64,000 nt of DNA. Origin: Capitulum mitella. Taxonomy: Eukaryota > Arthropoda > Thecostraca > Pollicipedomorpha > Pollicipedidae. The notes beneath the pieces were generated by a model. That model made no database searches. It had not been told where the DNA came from and worked only from the letters and a program-made list of their open reading frames with translations. Every line of letters begins with the position of its first letter. The stretch's first letter is position 1. This document shows positions 44,946 to 58,391 of the stretch, piece after piece. The stretch lies in the NCBI GenBank assembly GCA_030062745.1, contig CP099840.1, forward strand, positions 30,073,006 to 30,137,005. Reading direction: 5' to 3'. The translations under genes were made by a program, and so were the position numbers.

Positions 44946-46459
44946 CGCACAATATTCACGCTGCGTTAATTGCACTAATCTGGGTTTGCAAGGGGAAGTA
45001 AATTTGTTAACGCTGTCAGGATGATTACAGGTACTATCGACTACTCTGCACTCTACAGATTCCTACGGAAACCAGTGGGGGATGCTTCCCGTTATTCCGT
45101 CTGTTCGATCTCTAAATGAGCTATTTGTGCGATGATGTAATACATTCAGGAGGCATGCTAATGAACGTTGGTGCCAGAGTCAGTAGGTCATTGGCGAATG
45201 GGGAGCTTATCTTGATAAGGGCGAATTTGTGAGGCGCCGCTGCGTTGCGTCCAATTAATTCCTGTCACTAGCGCTCCACGCCTCGGCAGGATGTCAGTGA
45301 CGTAGTCGTCCTCCCAGCCGATGCAAGTGTCCGGTGAATGAGATGCATACATGAAACGGCAATGAGCCTGCTAATGATAAATCCATGAATTCGCTTAGTT
45401 TGAGTGATCAGGCATTTTACAATAGATGGGAATCTATATTAAAGCCAGAATACCTTCGCAGACCTGCTGAACAAGGCAAAAAAACCTTACGGACATTAGC
45501 ATTAAGCTTCGCCCCCTTTCGGATCTCTTTACCTGGCGCCAGGTATTATCGTATGCCTTCCGTCTTAATAAGCCCCAGATGCAATTCCAGGGTATTGCAA
45601 GTATGTCAGCACGCACTTTCCTAGTTTAATTATGTAAGTTTGCTGCTTTCAGCTTCGTTAGAAACAACTGTACAGTACCATCAAAGTATCAGCCAGATCT
45701 CCGTGATATGGCACACCTTCGCTGGAATCAAAACAGAGACTATGTATTTTCAGAACGGCTAATACACAGTGTTAGCCGTTACGTCAAAGACGAAACGGCT
45801 AATTATTATATTATATTATATTATATTGCACGTCAAGGAACACCGCAATGTAGTATTCTTGAGCGTATTCTCTATTGCATCTACAATGAATGACGCAATT
45901 TATGACCATGGAAATTACTGATTATGTTCATCACGATTTCCTCTTACTCAAGTAACAAACACTGACGACGTGCCTTGGCACATTAGGACGCAGGTTGTCT
46001 AGGTACCTATATAACGTCAGGGTATAGCGTTATCGTCAATTGGCCGCGTCTATGAGATAATAACGCACGCGGCCAGCATACAGCGACCCCATCTGAGGCC
46101 GTATGGAAACGTAACAAAGAACAACATTCTTATGTTACCTGATATTCACAAACGCCTTACGGCCACGTGTAATAAGACACGGCTCCGTAATGCAAAGTGA
46201 CCAGACCGTTTACCTTGAACGCAGGCTTCGAGACAGCAACACTTTTTCCGTGTACTGCAGCAAAGCCTCTAATGCAGCCAAAGCCGCGGTGCATTTCGAG
46301 ACTCCGGCACCTGATAAAACTCCTCGCTGAGGTTGTCTGGCGCTGCGGCAGCGCCGGCGAAGCTGTCCCTGAGCTCCAGCGGTTAACGGCAGATTTCACG
46401 GCTCCTCGGTGGCTCCGCTGTCCGCCCGCCAAATACCGCCAATACCTGGTCCAGCCGTC
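44946..46459. other. Intergenic spacer
   Basis: No gene supported. Contains an AACGGCTAA inverted repeat and a TATAT-type pentanucleotide run (45754-45830). Confidence 0.6.
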
Positions 46460-46650
46460 CCGTCAACGCTTGGTCTGATGGGCAACGGGTACCGTCAACG
46501 CCTGGTCCCGCGGCCGACGGGTACCGTCAACACCTAGTCCGATGGGCAGCAGGTGCCGTAAACGTCTGGCCTGACGGCAGTCAGGCTCCGTCAGCACCTT
46601 GTCGGCTGGCGGCAGGTTCCGTCAACACCTGGTCTGGCGGCCGGACTGGC
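46460..46650 (+). repeat. 32-bp minisatellite, six copies
   Basis: Units start at 46460, 46492, 46524, 46556, 46588 and 46619, each with CCGTCAACRCCTGGTC and then GGCARCGGGT-like sequence. It grades into a GC-rich block (46650-46790). Confidence 0.9.
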
Positions 46651-46789
46651 GGTGCCGGCCGACAGGATTGTGGCCCGGCGCGAGCGCTGGCCCGTGGCGC
46701 CGCCGCTCCTGCCGGCCCGGCGGAGCGGCCGCCGACCGCCGCCGCCGACACCGACCGCGGCGGGGTGACGTGCCGGAGGAGGCGATCCA

Positions 46790-48289
46790 CATGGTACGTA
46801 GGGGGGAGTGAAGCGGACAGGATCACTCATTTCGACTTGGATGGACGCTCAATAAGCTAAGATCTGGCCGAAATGTTAACGGCGCATTTGATTTCACGCG
46901 AGCTTGATCACCTGTGTTGTTGAGGGAAGATAAAAGACGCTGACGGAAAAGCCGTATGGTTGTGTCATGCAGGATTACGTCATACAAGTCAGGTTTAATT
47001 AGGACAACTCAAGGGATTTTGCGGTCAGTTAGGAAAGTACCATGCCATGCCAAGCACATTCAAAGATTTTCGAAAACTGATGCTGATTGCGTAACCATGA
47101 ACTCAGGATGAACCAGCGCAGCCCGCTATTTATGCGTATACGAATTATGTGCACTGTGCAGAAAATGCCTCCAAAAAGGCTATGTTGACAGTTGGACTGC
47201 TACCTTCATTTAAAAATACCACGCATTACGTAATCTGTTTTTGATGAATGGAACAATCAAGCAGAGATATCTCAGGTCAATGTCAATAACAATCCTATAT
47301 GTCACGAAATGACTGATTAGATGACTGCTAAATCCGTTTTATCATGGCCTTTCTCCCTCCTCACTGATTCGTGCCGTGACAAAAAACAAACAAAACAAGT
47401 GGAGCAAATTCCTAGCTAGGCAAGGACTGTTTTTCGTCGTCAATGTTTAACTGTATACATGAATGGCATGATACGTCAAATGACAGTATGATCTGGACGA
47501 TCTGGGGTATTTTGCAATGAAGGCCACTTTCGCAACCATGGTCATTGTATGCGCTGCCGAACTCTTCATTTTTTTAGCCGATGGTCTTGCATTTTTCTCA
47601 TTTCCTCTACATTTTATGCCGATTTCGAACCGGACTTCCGTTAAATCTCTGGGTTTTAGTTTTCTAAATATTGTAACGATCTTATACTGCTGCAGGTTCT
47701 TATGGTAGGAACAGCGATTTCCAGTCCTTAATCGTGGGTTCACAGGTTTTCTGCAGAGCTGGTGTGAGTAAAAGACTCTTAAGGCGAACTCTTCTCATGA
47801 AACGCCGTGGAGTTCGTGTCATTTAGAGTTGATAAGGCAGCTTCCGCTCACCTTGTCTATGGCTGTATCCATGTTCAAGTTTGTCTGCACATATGAAAAA
47901 TCCCTGCAACCTGCCGGCTAACTGCACCACAAAAGTGATTCCACGAGATCTGTTGCTCAAAATCGAGAAAATATACACAGACACTTGTTTTAGAGCCAGA
48001 GAAGTCGTGGTCGTAGTTATCTTGTTAGTTGTGAACTATGAACTCTTTTCTCAAACACTGTGTTTCGTTATTTTGAATTATGTTACGTTCATAGGCTAAG
48101 TACATGTTTTAAAGTTTTTTTTATTGCCAGTACCTGCTTGTACATTATAATGCAATACAGTACTTTGCGTATATGCGGCGTATACATTGTTCCTACTCGT
48201 TTGGAAAATAACATTGTTTAGAGAACAGCTAGCATATAGCTAATGTAAGTCACGGGGCTGGACCTACCATCCAACTGGTAGGCCCAGAT
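46790..48289. other. Intergenic spacer
   Basis: AT-rich. I see no supported gene or element. Confidence 0.6.
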
Positions 48290-48720
48290 CTGCTCACTGA
48301 CAAACCAGGCCGACTCAGTCACTGACAGACTCAGGAGTCTCTGGTCACTGGCAGACGTAGGTGTTTCCGGCCATTGATAGATCTCTGCCCGATGGCAGAC
48401 TCGGCAGTCTCCGAGTCGCTGAAAACCCAACAGACCTGGTCACCGACAGATCCCGCAGACCCGGCAGACTGCGGTCTCTGACATCCCGGCAGACTTCGGT
48501 CATTGAAATACCCAGCAGACCTGGTCACAGACAAACCCTGCAGACTTGGCCACTGACATCCCGGCAGACCGCAATCACCGACAGACCTAACAGTCTACGG
48601 TCACTGACAGACCTAGCGGCCTCCGGTCACTAAAACGGCGGCAGACCTGGTCGCTGGCAGACCCTGTAACAGTCTGTGCTGACTGGCGGGCCCGGCAGAC
48701 GTGGTCACCGACAGACGGGA
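48290..48720 (+). repeat. About 30-bp minisatellite with CACTGACAGACC core
   Basis: More than ten drifted copies of GGTCACTGACAGACC joined to GCAGAC- or CGGCAGAC-type sequence. Spacing is 22-32 bp. Confidence 0.8.
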
Positions 48721-48839
48721 GAATTCTGCCGGCTGAAGGATGTCCGCCTGGATTCCAGCCGACCCCGCCACGGACCGGCCGGCGCAGTATTTGTCACCGA
48801 ACCAGCCGGGCGGAAGCAATCCAAACAGATGTTACAAGC

Positions 48840-49060
48840 GTGACCGGTTACAAATGAGTCGGCGGCAGCGATAGCAGTACATGGTCATCTAATTAAGCTG
48901 CACCTCGGCGGCATTTGAAGGCTGGTCGCGGCCGGGCGGAGCTCGGCTGCCGAGCTTATCTGTCGGCGGCCGGTAAATTATACGCTCGGACCGGCAGTGC
49001 GTATCCGGGACCGATTCTGCAGAGGGAGCCCTGTCATCGCGGCGCGACATATCTTGCAGG
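48840..49060. promoter_or_regulatory. Candidate enhancer with TAATTA and GATA sites
   Basis: TAATTA (48890-48895), a CTTATCT GATA-type site (about 48955) and GGTAAATTATAC (about 48970) lie within GC-rich sequence free of coding signal. Inference from motif clustering only. Confidence 0.25.
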
Positions 49061-51595
49061 ATACAGAGGCGTCATCGCGAGATTTAGTGTCCTCTGGGGT
49101 TGTCCAAATCCGGCCAGGCCGAAGTGTTTTCAGTATCCTGACATCGAGCGTCAGGTCTGATCAAAGCTGACACCATGCACCCGACAGTGGAGTGTTCCGC
49201 ACGTTTTTTTTTCTTTGTCGCAGCCCACACAGTCTAGACTTTAATCTTCTGTGCGTTTTAAAACCCACAGAGCCTTCATTCAATGGAAATCCGACCGTGA
49301 TCTCCAGACGTCCTACACGGCATCTGTCCTCACCAGCTCTGGACTGAATTCGTGGGAAGATGGAACTGACCATCGGGAGGTTCGTCCTGCCCTACACTGA
49401 ACACGGGTCGTGCGATATTGTGAGAGTGCTACCCTATTCGCGTAGCCATAACACATGGACGATTTCCCTTATATGGGAGGGCTCATTCAGTCCCCATCCG
49501 AGAGCTCGAGAACTATTCGTTTGATCTGATCGCAGAAAAATGGCAATCGATTCACCATGATGTAAACTACATTGGCATCAAATGAAATTTCGAAATTTTT
49601 GTAAGGGGTTGATACAGGGCTGGGAAGTCAGAGAAGAGGATAGTTTTACTTTGTTATGACGCCGATCTTTGTAGACCGATTTCTTGCAATTGGCATACAT
49701 CGACAGCTTATTGGTGAGCCTTTTCTTTGGCCCACATATCTATAATTTTCGTAAAATTCATAGACATGCACAGGACTTGGAAAATGGATGTCTCATTTCT
49801 TTCTAAACAGACTTAACATTACATTTAAATGTATTTTTGACTTATACGAATCATCGTATACTTAAGTGCAAATCGTATTGCACTATTTGTGTAGTTTCCA
49901 GAGATGGTGCCGGAGACGTAAAAAGAGAAATTGTCATGGCCGCACTTTTGATCAATTTATGACCTTTAACCTTGAATGACCTCAGGTTACCTCATAGTCA
50001 CAGAAAATGGCCCTGGGCTCATTCCCAAGTGTTTTAAAACGATTCCGGTCTTCTGAATTGATTATATTCTTCAATGTACTATTTATGACCACCGTAATAT
50101 GGGGCAAGCGCGCGGACATTTTAAGTCATAGCTTCGTGATCTGACCTGATGCCAACCTGAAATTTGAACCACAAGTAGATAATACTGCGCTAGTTGTATA
50201 CATTCAATTTTTATCTTTGAAAATAAACACCAAAAAACATGCAGAAAAATCAAACTTTTACTTTTGACCTCCATCAGACATTGTGCAACAAGATCAAGTC
50301 CACATAAATATTTATGTATGTTTGCCCAGTCATTTACCTGTACACTCATATCCAAATTTTAGTTCTACCTTTACCCGCGCCAGTACAAGAGGGTGTTGGC
50401 GCAGTCCTCTGAGGTTTCCCGGAAGTTGCCTCCGAACAACTGTTTTGATCGCTCTGAAATTTTGGATAGCTAAGTATTGAGCCTTTTTACTTTCGACACT
50501 TTCAAGTAGATACGTTGACAGGTCGTTAACCTATGACCTCCTACTTGAAAGCGTGTCATTAAGAAATAACGTTACGGCGGCGGTTCTCATTGGATAACAA
50601 ACTTTTCAACTTTTTTCCTTTACTCAGTCTTATTCATTGTTTAACATGGTTGGTAGCCATGATTTTAGTGACTTCTGCACTTTAATTTTTACTTACGTGA
50701 AGTTCTTCTTAGGTCAAAATCATGACTTGGGGTCATTGACCGTTTTGACCGTTTTTGGTTTTGGAGGGGTCATGATAAAATCGACAAAGCTGCTTTGTAT
50801 GCCTTCAATAGTACGAAACCTTGCTCATCGTAGGAAGCCGTTTTGGGCCACTTAAAAACGCTCTGTAGGATAGGATCTAAAAAATCTCATGGGATTTAAC
50901 GAACACCTGAACCCACAAACACAACCTCCTTTGAGGTCACCGTTTGACGTGAAAATCTCAAACTGGATATCATCGTGTAGCCAGAACTCCAAGCTACTGA
51001 CCAATGACCTCCAAGCTACACCCTCGCTTTTCTTTCATTGCTCTATCGCGCTAGATTTGGAAATGCCTGTGGCGTCGTACTAGCCCCCCTCTACTGCTGA
51101 AGGCGGTCAAGTAGCGAATAATGGCGAGGTTTGAAAACTGCATTTTTGGCAACCATTTTTCTTTTACGTCCAACACCGCCAAAAAAGCCTGATACATTTC
51201 GTAAAAAACTGGCCTAGCTCCGCCCTGGTAAGACAAAATTATGAAAATTTGACCCAATACGTCGAACGGATGGATAGCAAAGGTTATCACCTTTCGTAAG
51301 GCTACTCCAAAAATCCTGGAAATGGCGAGCAAAAAAACGGAGGTGACTTCTGAAGCCCCCTCCCCATACAGAAATAGCGCTGAAGCGTGCTCAGACCAAT
51401 GCCAACCGCCCGCCTGCCGATCTGACGGTTTGCAGCAGAGAGGAGGTTCCAAGTCCTCATAGACCGAGCAGCTCTGAGGACCTATGAACTGGTCGCTTTA
51501 GTCGTGTCTTATCTGAAATCAGCTACGCAGACTGAACATCCGACACTGTTCGCCAGTGTTTTCCTGACGGTGGCGCCAGCCAGCGTCAGGAAAAC
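49061..51595. other. Intergenic region, partly repeat-derived
   Basis: No supported gene. A probable dispersed repeat lies at about 49860-51480, including the copy related to 17440-17640 (about 50700-50880), with several GACCT/AGGTCA-type stretches. Confidence 0.45.
50705..50880 (+). repeat. Dispersed repeat, copy 2
   Basis: Shares ordered blocks (AGGTCAAAATCATnACTTG, GGGGTCATGA, GGGCCACTTAAAA) with 17440-17640 in GLS intron 5. Confidence 0.4.
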
Positions 51596-51718
51596 GGTGC
51601 CGTCTGTGTGGTGTTGCCGTGACAGCGGTGCCGGCCGTGTGGTGTTGCCCTGACAGCGGTGCCGGCCGTGTGGTGTTGCCCTGACAGCGGTGCCGGCCGT
51701 GTGGTGTTGTCTGGACCG
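51596..51718 (+). repeat. 31-bp minisatellite, four copies
   Basis: Units at 51596, 51627, 51658 and 51689 with GGTGCCGGCCGTGTGGTGTT and GCCCTGACAGC. The middle copies are identical. Confidence 0.93.
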
Positions 51719-52790
51719 TTGCGCCGGGCGGGCAACTGCCGGAACTCGACAGGAGGCCTCATCGCTGCGCCGCGGGAGGCCTCATCACAGCGCAGTTATC
51801 ATCTCACCATGATTTACCGCCGAGACCAGGCGATCATCCGGGTTATACGGCGCTCCGCGGCACCGAGAATGCTAAACAGATTTAACCGAGTGTCATCTTC
51901 TGACTGCGACGGTCTTAACCCGTAATTTAGTGATCTAGGGGTGCGCGAGGTATCTTTCACGTCTGATCGGCTGCTCCTTTGAGTATTCCGCTGCCTATTC
52001 AGTGGTATGGAGACGTCACGTTGGTTTTCTGTTATGTGAAACGCACGGGAATTTTGGAGTCATTATATCACTGCAGAGCCTGATGCTTAGGATCGGTTTC
52101 AAACAAGTCCGTTTCTTCGATGACAAAATAAGAAGCAACGTTAACTTTGTGCCAAGCGTGGTATTCAAAATCAAGTTCTCAGATGACTCAGCGTGCGAAA
52201 TCCTCAAAATTTAGGGATATAAAGAAATATTTTCTGCATATCTTTTTCAATATGATATTCACATTCAAAGCACGTGATTATTACACACACGTTTGGGCCT
52301 CGACTGCAGGTGTGGTCAAAGGCCTCTGACCAATAAGCTGCTGGTTCTTTGGTGCATTGCTAAATGTCCGACCCATTGACGCCCAGCACCATCTAGCTTC
52401 GTTTCCCCATTAGCAAACATCTGTGAGCTAGTTCCAAGGCGTCACCTGAAAGGAAACCCCGGATGATGCATTGCCTCCGCTGGAAGCACGACGGTCTTCC
52501 CGGCCGCGGAAACGCTAAATCTCGACAGACGGGGACAAAACAGCGCAGCATTCCGGAGCGGTGCGCTGCGAGCTCGAGACATAATGTTCCTCGGCACCTC
52601 ATCAGCGGCCGCGTGCTGCATAATACCGCGGCAGGACGGCTCGTTTTCGGCGCCGGCCGCCGTCCACACACGGCCGGGACGGTGGCCACCATGGGAACCT
52701 GTCGCCGTCAGCGCGGCCGTCGGTCGCAGCGCATCCATATGTGCATGTTTGCTGCGACAAGCCGGTGGGGGGCGACGCGCCGCGCTGTTT
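51719..52790. other. Intergenic spacer with GC block
   Basis: No supported gene. The GC-rich part (52480-52790) contains opposed open frames with low-complexity composition. Confidence 0.55.
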
Positions 52791-53125
52791 GGCCTGCCCG
52801 GCCAGGAGGGCCGCGCAGACGACTGCTGGGGACGCTGTACGAGGCGCCCGGCTAGGAGGGCCACTCTGCCGACAACTGGGGACACTGCATGAGGCGCCCG
52901 GCTAGGAGGGCCACTCTGCCGACGACTGGGGACACTGTATGAGGCGCTCCGGCCAGGAGGGCCGCGCAGACGACCACTGGGGACGCTGTACCAGGCGCCC
53001 GGCCAGGAGGGCCGCGCAGACGACGGCTGGTGACCAGGTGAGCGAGGACACTGGGGACGCTGTATGAGGCACCCGGCCAAAAGGGTCGCTCTGCCGACCG
53101 CTGGGGACGAGGTGAGCTGGGGACA
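52791..53125 (+). repeat. 50-bp minisatellite
   Basis: Units start at 52791, 52841, 52891, 52941 and 52991, exactly 50 bp apart, with an expanded unit and a further copy at 53066. Cores are GGCGCCCGGCTAGGAGGGCC and CTGGGGACACTGTAT. Long opposed open frames here are produced by the repeat. Confidence 0.93.
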
Positions 53126-53249
53126 CTATGGGGCGTCTAGGCCCATAGTGTCCCAGTCCCGGTCACAGTCCACAGTCCAGTCACGGTCCCGGAGCTAAAA
53201 CCAAACAACCATGATCTTTGTCGGTATTCATAAATGTTCTCGGTGTATC

Positions 53250-53252
<3 letters not shown>

Positions 53253-53315
<63 letters not shown>

Positions 53316-53320
53316 CTTTT
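53253..53320 (+). repeat. CT dinucleotide microsatellite
   Basis: Nearly pure CT/TC for about 65 bp with two small interruptions. Confidence 0.97.
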
Positions 53321-54880
53321 CGTCCCCACCTTCATTTTGATACACACTTGTGCAGGACTGTTTTCTGGCCAGAGTGCTATCAAATTGTATCATGCCAAGA
53401 TATCTCCAACGCATGCCACGTTTAGTGCCATCCACCCAGGAAACACTGACAGGTGGCGCGTGGTTAAAGTCAGTCTGACAAGCTGGCCAATGCTGGCTCA
53501 TGACAGAGATGTGCTGTGTCTCATGACGTAAACTGGAACAACATTTAGTTTTTTTACGCAGCTGCTACAGAAAAACCCATTGGCGTATAGACTGTCATTG
53601 GATGCACTCTGGTTTCGTATTCGCACTGGTAGTTGGAGACACTGTGTGCAGTTTTTGTAGCTCCGATGACGTCCTCTGGGGCCAAGGTGAGCTGGGGATA
53701 TCGTCATCTGTGGAGTAGCAGAATCGAGAACAACGTCTGCTTGGAATGAAAATGAACTTGGGACGATGTTTCTTAGCGGTGTCATTCATCCTCTCGTCAT
53801 CGCTCTAACCGATCCCCAACTTCAGTCTCAGTAACATCCATCTTCCGTGCGCAAATGAAGTGCAAAACTGGAATCTCACTGCTCGATCATTTAGTTCTGA
53901 AATTACCTGAATTGGTCGAAAGAGCTCTAAGCGACACCAACCAAACACCAGGGATGAGGAGGAATGAGAATGCAGGCTGAGTTGCCCAAACTTGAAAGCC
54001 CTTCGGTACGATCTGCTGGGCGGGACTGAGGAAGCTCATATGAGGAGATACGAGTCGTGGGAAATGGTGGACAGAAGAACCGCTGAACGCATTCATGGAT
54101 ATTTTATAACTGCCTCCATCAACCATAAGTACGTCTGCGACGTAGGCCGAAAGTTATAAATAAAAAACACACCTATAGGCCATGACGTGTGGCATGCGTT
54201 GCTAATAAGTATGTTTTGCATTGCTTTCGCATGATTGACTTCCCTTATGTTTGCGATCTACATGTATCGTTTAGATATACGTCTGCTGATATATTTTGCG
54301 ACTGAATGCAAGCATATAAATTTTGTTTTTCAGTAATCGTAGTAGTACAAAAAGCAAAATGAATAAAGGCGAACATAGTGAGGTTATTTCATTAGCTCGA
54401 CAAAGGGATAAACTAGCTCAAGGACTGCCGCATAGTGGCCCTTCCTCATACCACCTCCCACCACATACCAATTACACCTCAAACTGTTTGCTTCTTCTGC
54501 AGCAAACCAGCGCGACCCCGGGCGTGAATCGCTGCAGATGCCAGTGCGTGCTGCCGTGAGTCAGCGCAGCGCGCTCTGAATCATCACGGTATCCAGTGGG
54601 TCACCCTGTTTCCCGTGAGCAGATAAAGTCCATTGTGAATAAACGCAGCCCCTGTGAGTCAGTACTTCCGACATACAGGCCGCCGGGTACAGGTCGCCGT
54701 GGAGTCTGACTCAAGTCGGCGAAATCAATACCAGTCAGTGGGATTTTCCCAGGATTCGGCGCGGTCCGCTGAGGTCGATGTAGACCTCTCTGTTTTCAGA
54801 GTCTCAGCACAATATGTCGTCAGTATGCTTAGTCTTCCGATGCTCGAAGCAGTCTGCCGCGAACAAGCACGACCTCTCGC
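53321..54880. other. Intergenic spacer
   Basis: No supported gene. A frame after a TTTTTCAG at about 54330 (MNKGEHSEVISLARQRDKL) looks mildly protein-like but has no family match that I know. Confidence 0.5.
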
Positions 54881-54889
54881 AGGTCGGCG

Positions 54890-55310
54890 GCGAGTCATCA
54901 CAGTCTGCCGTGGGTCAGCGGTGGGTCAGCGCAGTCTGCCGTGGGTCACCAGCGGGCCGGCGCAGTCTGCCGTGCGTCTGTGGTGAGTCAGCCCAGCCTG
55001 ACTCGCCGACTCGGGGCGGACGGTGATTCGGCCGGGCCGGTCGGCGCCGACTCGGCCCGCTTCCCACGGCCGCGGCCGGCCGGGGGCGGGCCGACTGATC
55101 GGTAATGACCGCCGCACGGCCGGCCCGCCGCCCCGCCACCCCGCTCCAACCCCATCAGGCCCAGCTGTAAATGCCCGGCGTGCCTGGCCGCCGAGCCCCG
55201 GCCGATAATTAGCACCCGCGAGAGCCGGCCGTCAGAGAGGCCGATGCGTTGTCCTCTAGTTAGAATTAGGTGCTCAAAGCGGAGCGTAATTACACGATTC
55301 GATTACACAT
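54890..55310. promoter_or_regulatory. Short CAGTCTGCCGTG repeats followed by a GC island with TAATTA sites
   Basis: Three CAGTCTGCCGTG units lie at 54900-54980, then a GC block to 55200, then TAATTA at 55206-55211 and again at 55287-55292 with GATTACAC beyond. A candidate enhancer, by inference. Confidence 0.25.
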
Positions 55311-58300
55311 GAGACACATGGACGCCCTGAACAAAGAAGCTCTGTGAAGATGAAGGTTTTCTGTTAGCGTTGCGCGTTTGGTTGCTCCAAAATTAGAAGC
55401 AACTAGGCAGGAACTGCGTATATCCGTGAGACTGGCTTGCTGATTATGAGGTGCAGGGGAAGGGGAGCGACCGCCCAGTGACTAGAGCAATGAAATTCTG
55501 CCGGGAAGTGGCACACACCGCGACTGGTCAATCGCAACTGGGTAACCCCAGCGCAAGCAGAAAGCTAACCAGAGACTAGAGTCCGTCACAAGTAGGTATC
55601 GCGAGCATTTGGTTACTTCGTAATTAGGAGGCAGTCATCCCATTACTACAGGACGTCAAACAGACGGGACTTAAATAAAGCGAATTAGGTTAATGGTAAA
55701 ACGTTTAATTAATCCAATATTTGGAGCGAACTTCGTTTCCTTTCGAGACGGTGCGCACAATATGGCATTCTTCAATGTGCCGATGACTAGGTCATGCGTA
55801 ACGCAGGCGGAGATCACTGGCGATTACGAAAGAACATCTATCGGCATTTGGTGACTAGGTCAATGTACGGCTCCTCGCCACCACCCGCCCCGATCCGGCG
55901 ATGTATGATGAAAGTTCCGCCGCCGCGGCCAGGTGACCAAGACTAGTGGTGATAAACGCCGCCTAAAAAGGCGCGGCGCGGCTACGATACCAGCGGACGC
56001 CGTTGTCTTACACATAAAAGCTGTGTCGGACACACACGAGGCACCCGTATCAACGGCTATCGCGCACGAATTGCTGTCGAAAAGCCCCGGCGAGGGTGTC
56101 GCCGACTATCGAACCTCATCGTCGAGACGTTTCCGCCTTTTTTGCCAGGGCGGCACGAGATGAAACAGCACCTGGCCAACTCCGTTACTGTGGTCGGTTT
56201 CATTGACCGGCGGGACCATCCATCACAGGGCGAGGCCGTGCGCCATTTGCAATTATATTGGCGTTTACCCGCCGGATCCCCGGCAGAGTGCTACGATCGT
56301 GGGAAACGCATACTAATGCATTCTGTCGCGCAAGATCTGACGGATTCATTTCCGATTTGATCAGGCATTCCCCGGCAGCACCGGTGCATGATGGCCGGTG
56401 TTTTTGGCACAAAGCGGCCCGGCCGGCCGCCCGAGAGTGGCGTCTAAATCCTCGAAGACAAGAAACACGTGAACGTCACAACAGCGAGGCGAACGGCTGA
56501 TGTTCGCGTGTTTTCCTTGACCAGCCAGGACGCAACATGCATTCCAGAAATGCACATTCCTTGCCATTCAGTAGATGGTCACGTTTTTACAAGCTGCCCG
56601 GTGGGATCGATATTCTGAGATTTGGGCTGTTGTATGTCCTCACACATATTGTCATTGTCGAAGGCCCAGAATCTATGCAATCATTATCCTAATAGCACGA
56701 TTTCGTTTGCAGGCGGTAAGGGAAGATCATGCCCGAGTCCTGACAAGGGGCATTAAAAAAATAACTGTAAGCCCATAACATTGTCGTTAACTCGCTACAG
56801 CAAGCCTGCTTTGTGTGAGATTTGAATACGCTGCACGTGCATCGTATCCATTGCAAAACTAGATTTGCTCTGTTGCATTAATTTGCTTGCAAAAGATGCT
56901 ACGCAATGCTGAAACGAAAGTTATTCTGATACAAAATATGAACGTTACCTGAATTAAGTAATTTTCAATGGGTTCTCCCACAGCCAGCCCTAAAGGTAAC
57001 TGTGTTGAGGCGAGGACAGAGGACAAAACAGTCACTAAAAGCTACCACATTGGTTATCGGTAGGTCGAATAACTTGTAATCAGTAATGGACAGGGGACAC
57101 CATGGCTTTTTGATATAGCTGTCATTCTAGGAGAAACCAGACCTTATTTGTCGCTGTTGTATGGCCTGGAACGTATAACTAAGCGACATGTTGTTTCATC
57201 GGTGTTATATGAAATAACGATTTTGAACAAAACCTGTTAAACATGAAACGAGTTTCATTACAGCTGCCGGCAATGTGAAAAATTATTCGTTGGATCCAAA
57301 TGGGCATTTCATACTTTTACGAAATACGTCAATGCTCGTAAAACACAAGCCCAAGAACAGAAATGTCACAAAACGTGGCAAGATTAACCGATATTTGGCG
57401 ATCTCCTTATTTCCGTATTCGAGATCGTTCTCGTCGTTTGATAGTAAATCAATCTACCAAACCAAACAAATCTCACGTTAGCAGTTATTTATAACCTGTA
57501 TTTTTAACAATCAGTTCCAGATGAACGACTGTTGTCTTTCAAATTACCAAGAATAATTAAGGCATAGAGAAACTTTCCTGTTAAAGTTCGTCTGCTGAAA
57601 CGTATGGTATAATGCATCTTCCGGAATAGCTGAACAGTTAATCGTGACTCCAACGCGAGAGGGGATAGCTATTGGGAGCCTGATTCCAGCTTCTTTTATT
57701 TTTTTCGGCAAAGGTTGCTTTTTCTCCCTTTGTTTTCTTTCGTCTGAGAATTTAGCAATTTGTTTTCATATTATGATTAACGCGTAGCCTTTGGCTTTAA
57801 ACAGCAATGACAATGAAGTTACCGGCGACGTATTCACATTTCGTGACGTTTATTGGAAATACAGTTTGTCGTTGCATTCGCATAAATGTGTTATTGAGAC
57901 GATGGATGTCTCTTCTGTGGATTTTGAGTTCTTCTAAAAAAAACTTATAGAATAAAGCAATACGAATCAAAATGATGTGGGAAATATGCAAATTGAAGCG
58001 AAGAACTAGAGCTTCTTGAACTGAACGGATAAACGGGAGGCCAAATGACTTGCCATCTCTGTTCTAAGCAGGAACCACGTGATATCCTTCTGCCTCATCC
58101 ACCTCTACCGAATCCGCGACACTGATACATGCCCGCTATATATGATGCTCGCTAAGAGCATGAGCCTGGAACTCCCTTAGTGGTAGGCCTTGTGACACGG
58201 AGTGGAAGCATGGTGTTTCACAGGCTCCTGCGCTGGCAGCCAGCCAAGGTTCTGTTGCAGGTCTTGGACGTTCTAAAACTTTTGACAATGGAAAATAGCT

Positions 58301-58391
58301 CAGTGATGGACAATTAAAACATTCCAGATCTCTAGCGATGTTCGTCCGTGCCATATTTTTCGAACCGGTGCACGCTCCGAATTCAGACATA
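55311..58391. other. Intergenic spacer
   Basis: AT-rich except for 55870-56460. I see no supported gene. Confidence 0.6.

Noticed and set aside
52442-53080. 212-codon minus-strand frame with RPSGRLRGPPG-like repeats
   Set aside because: Produced by the 50-bp minisatellite and adjacent GC-rich DNA.
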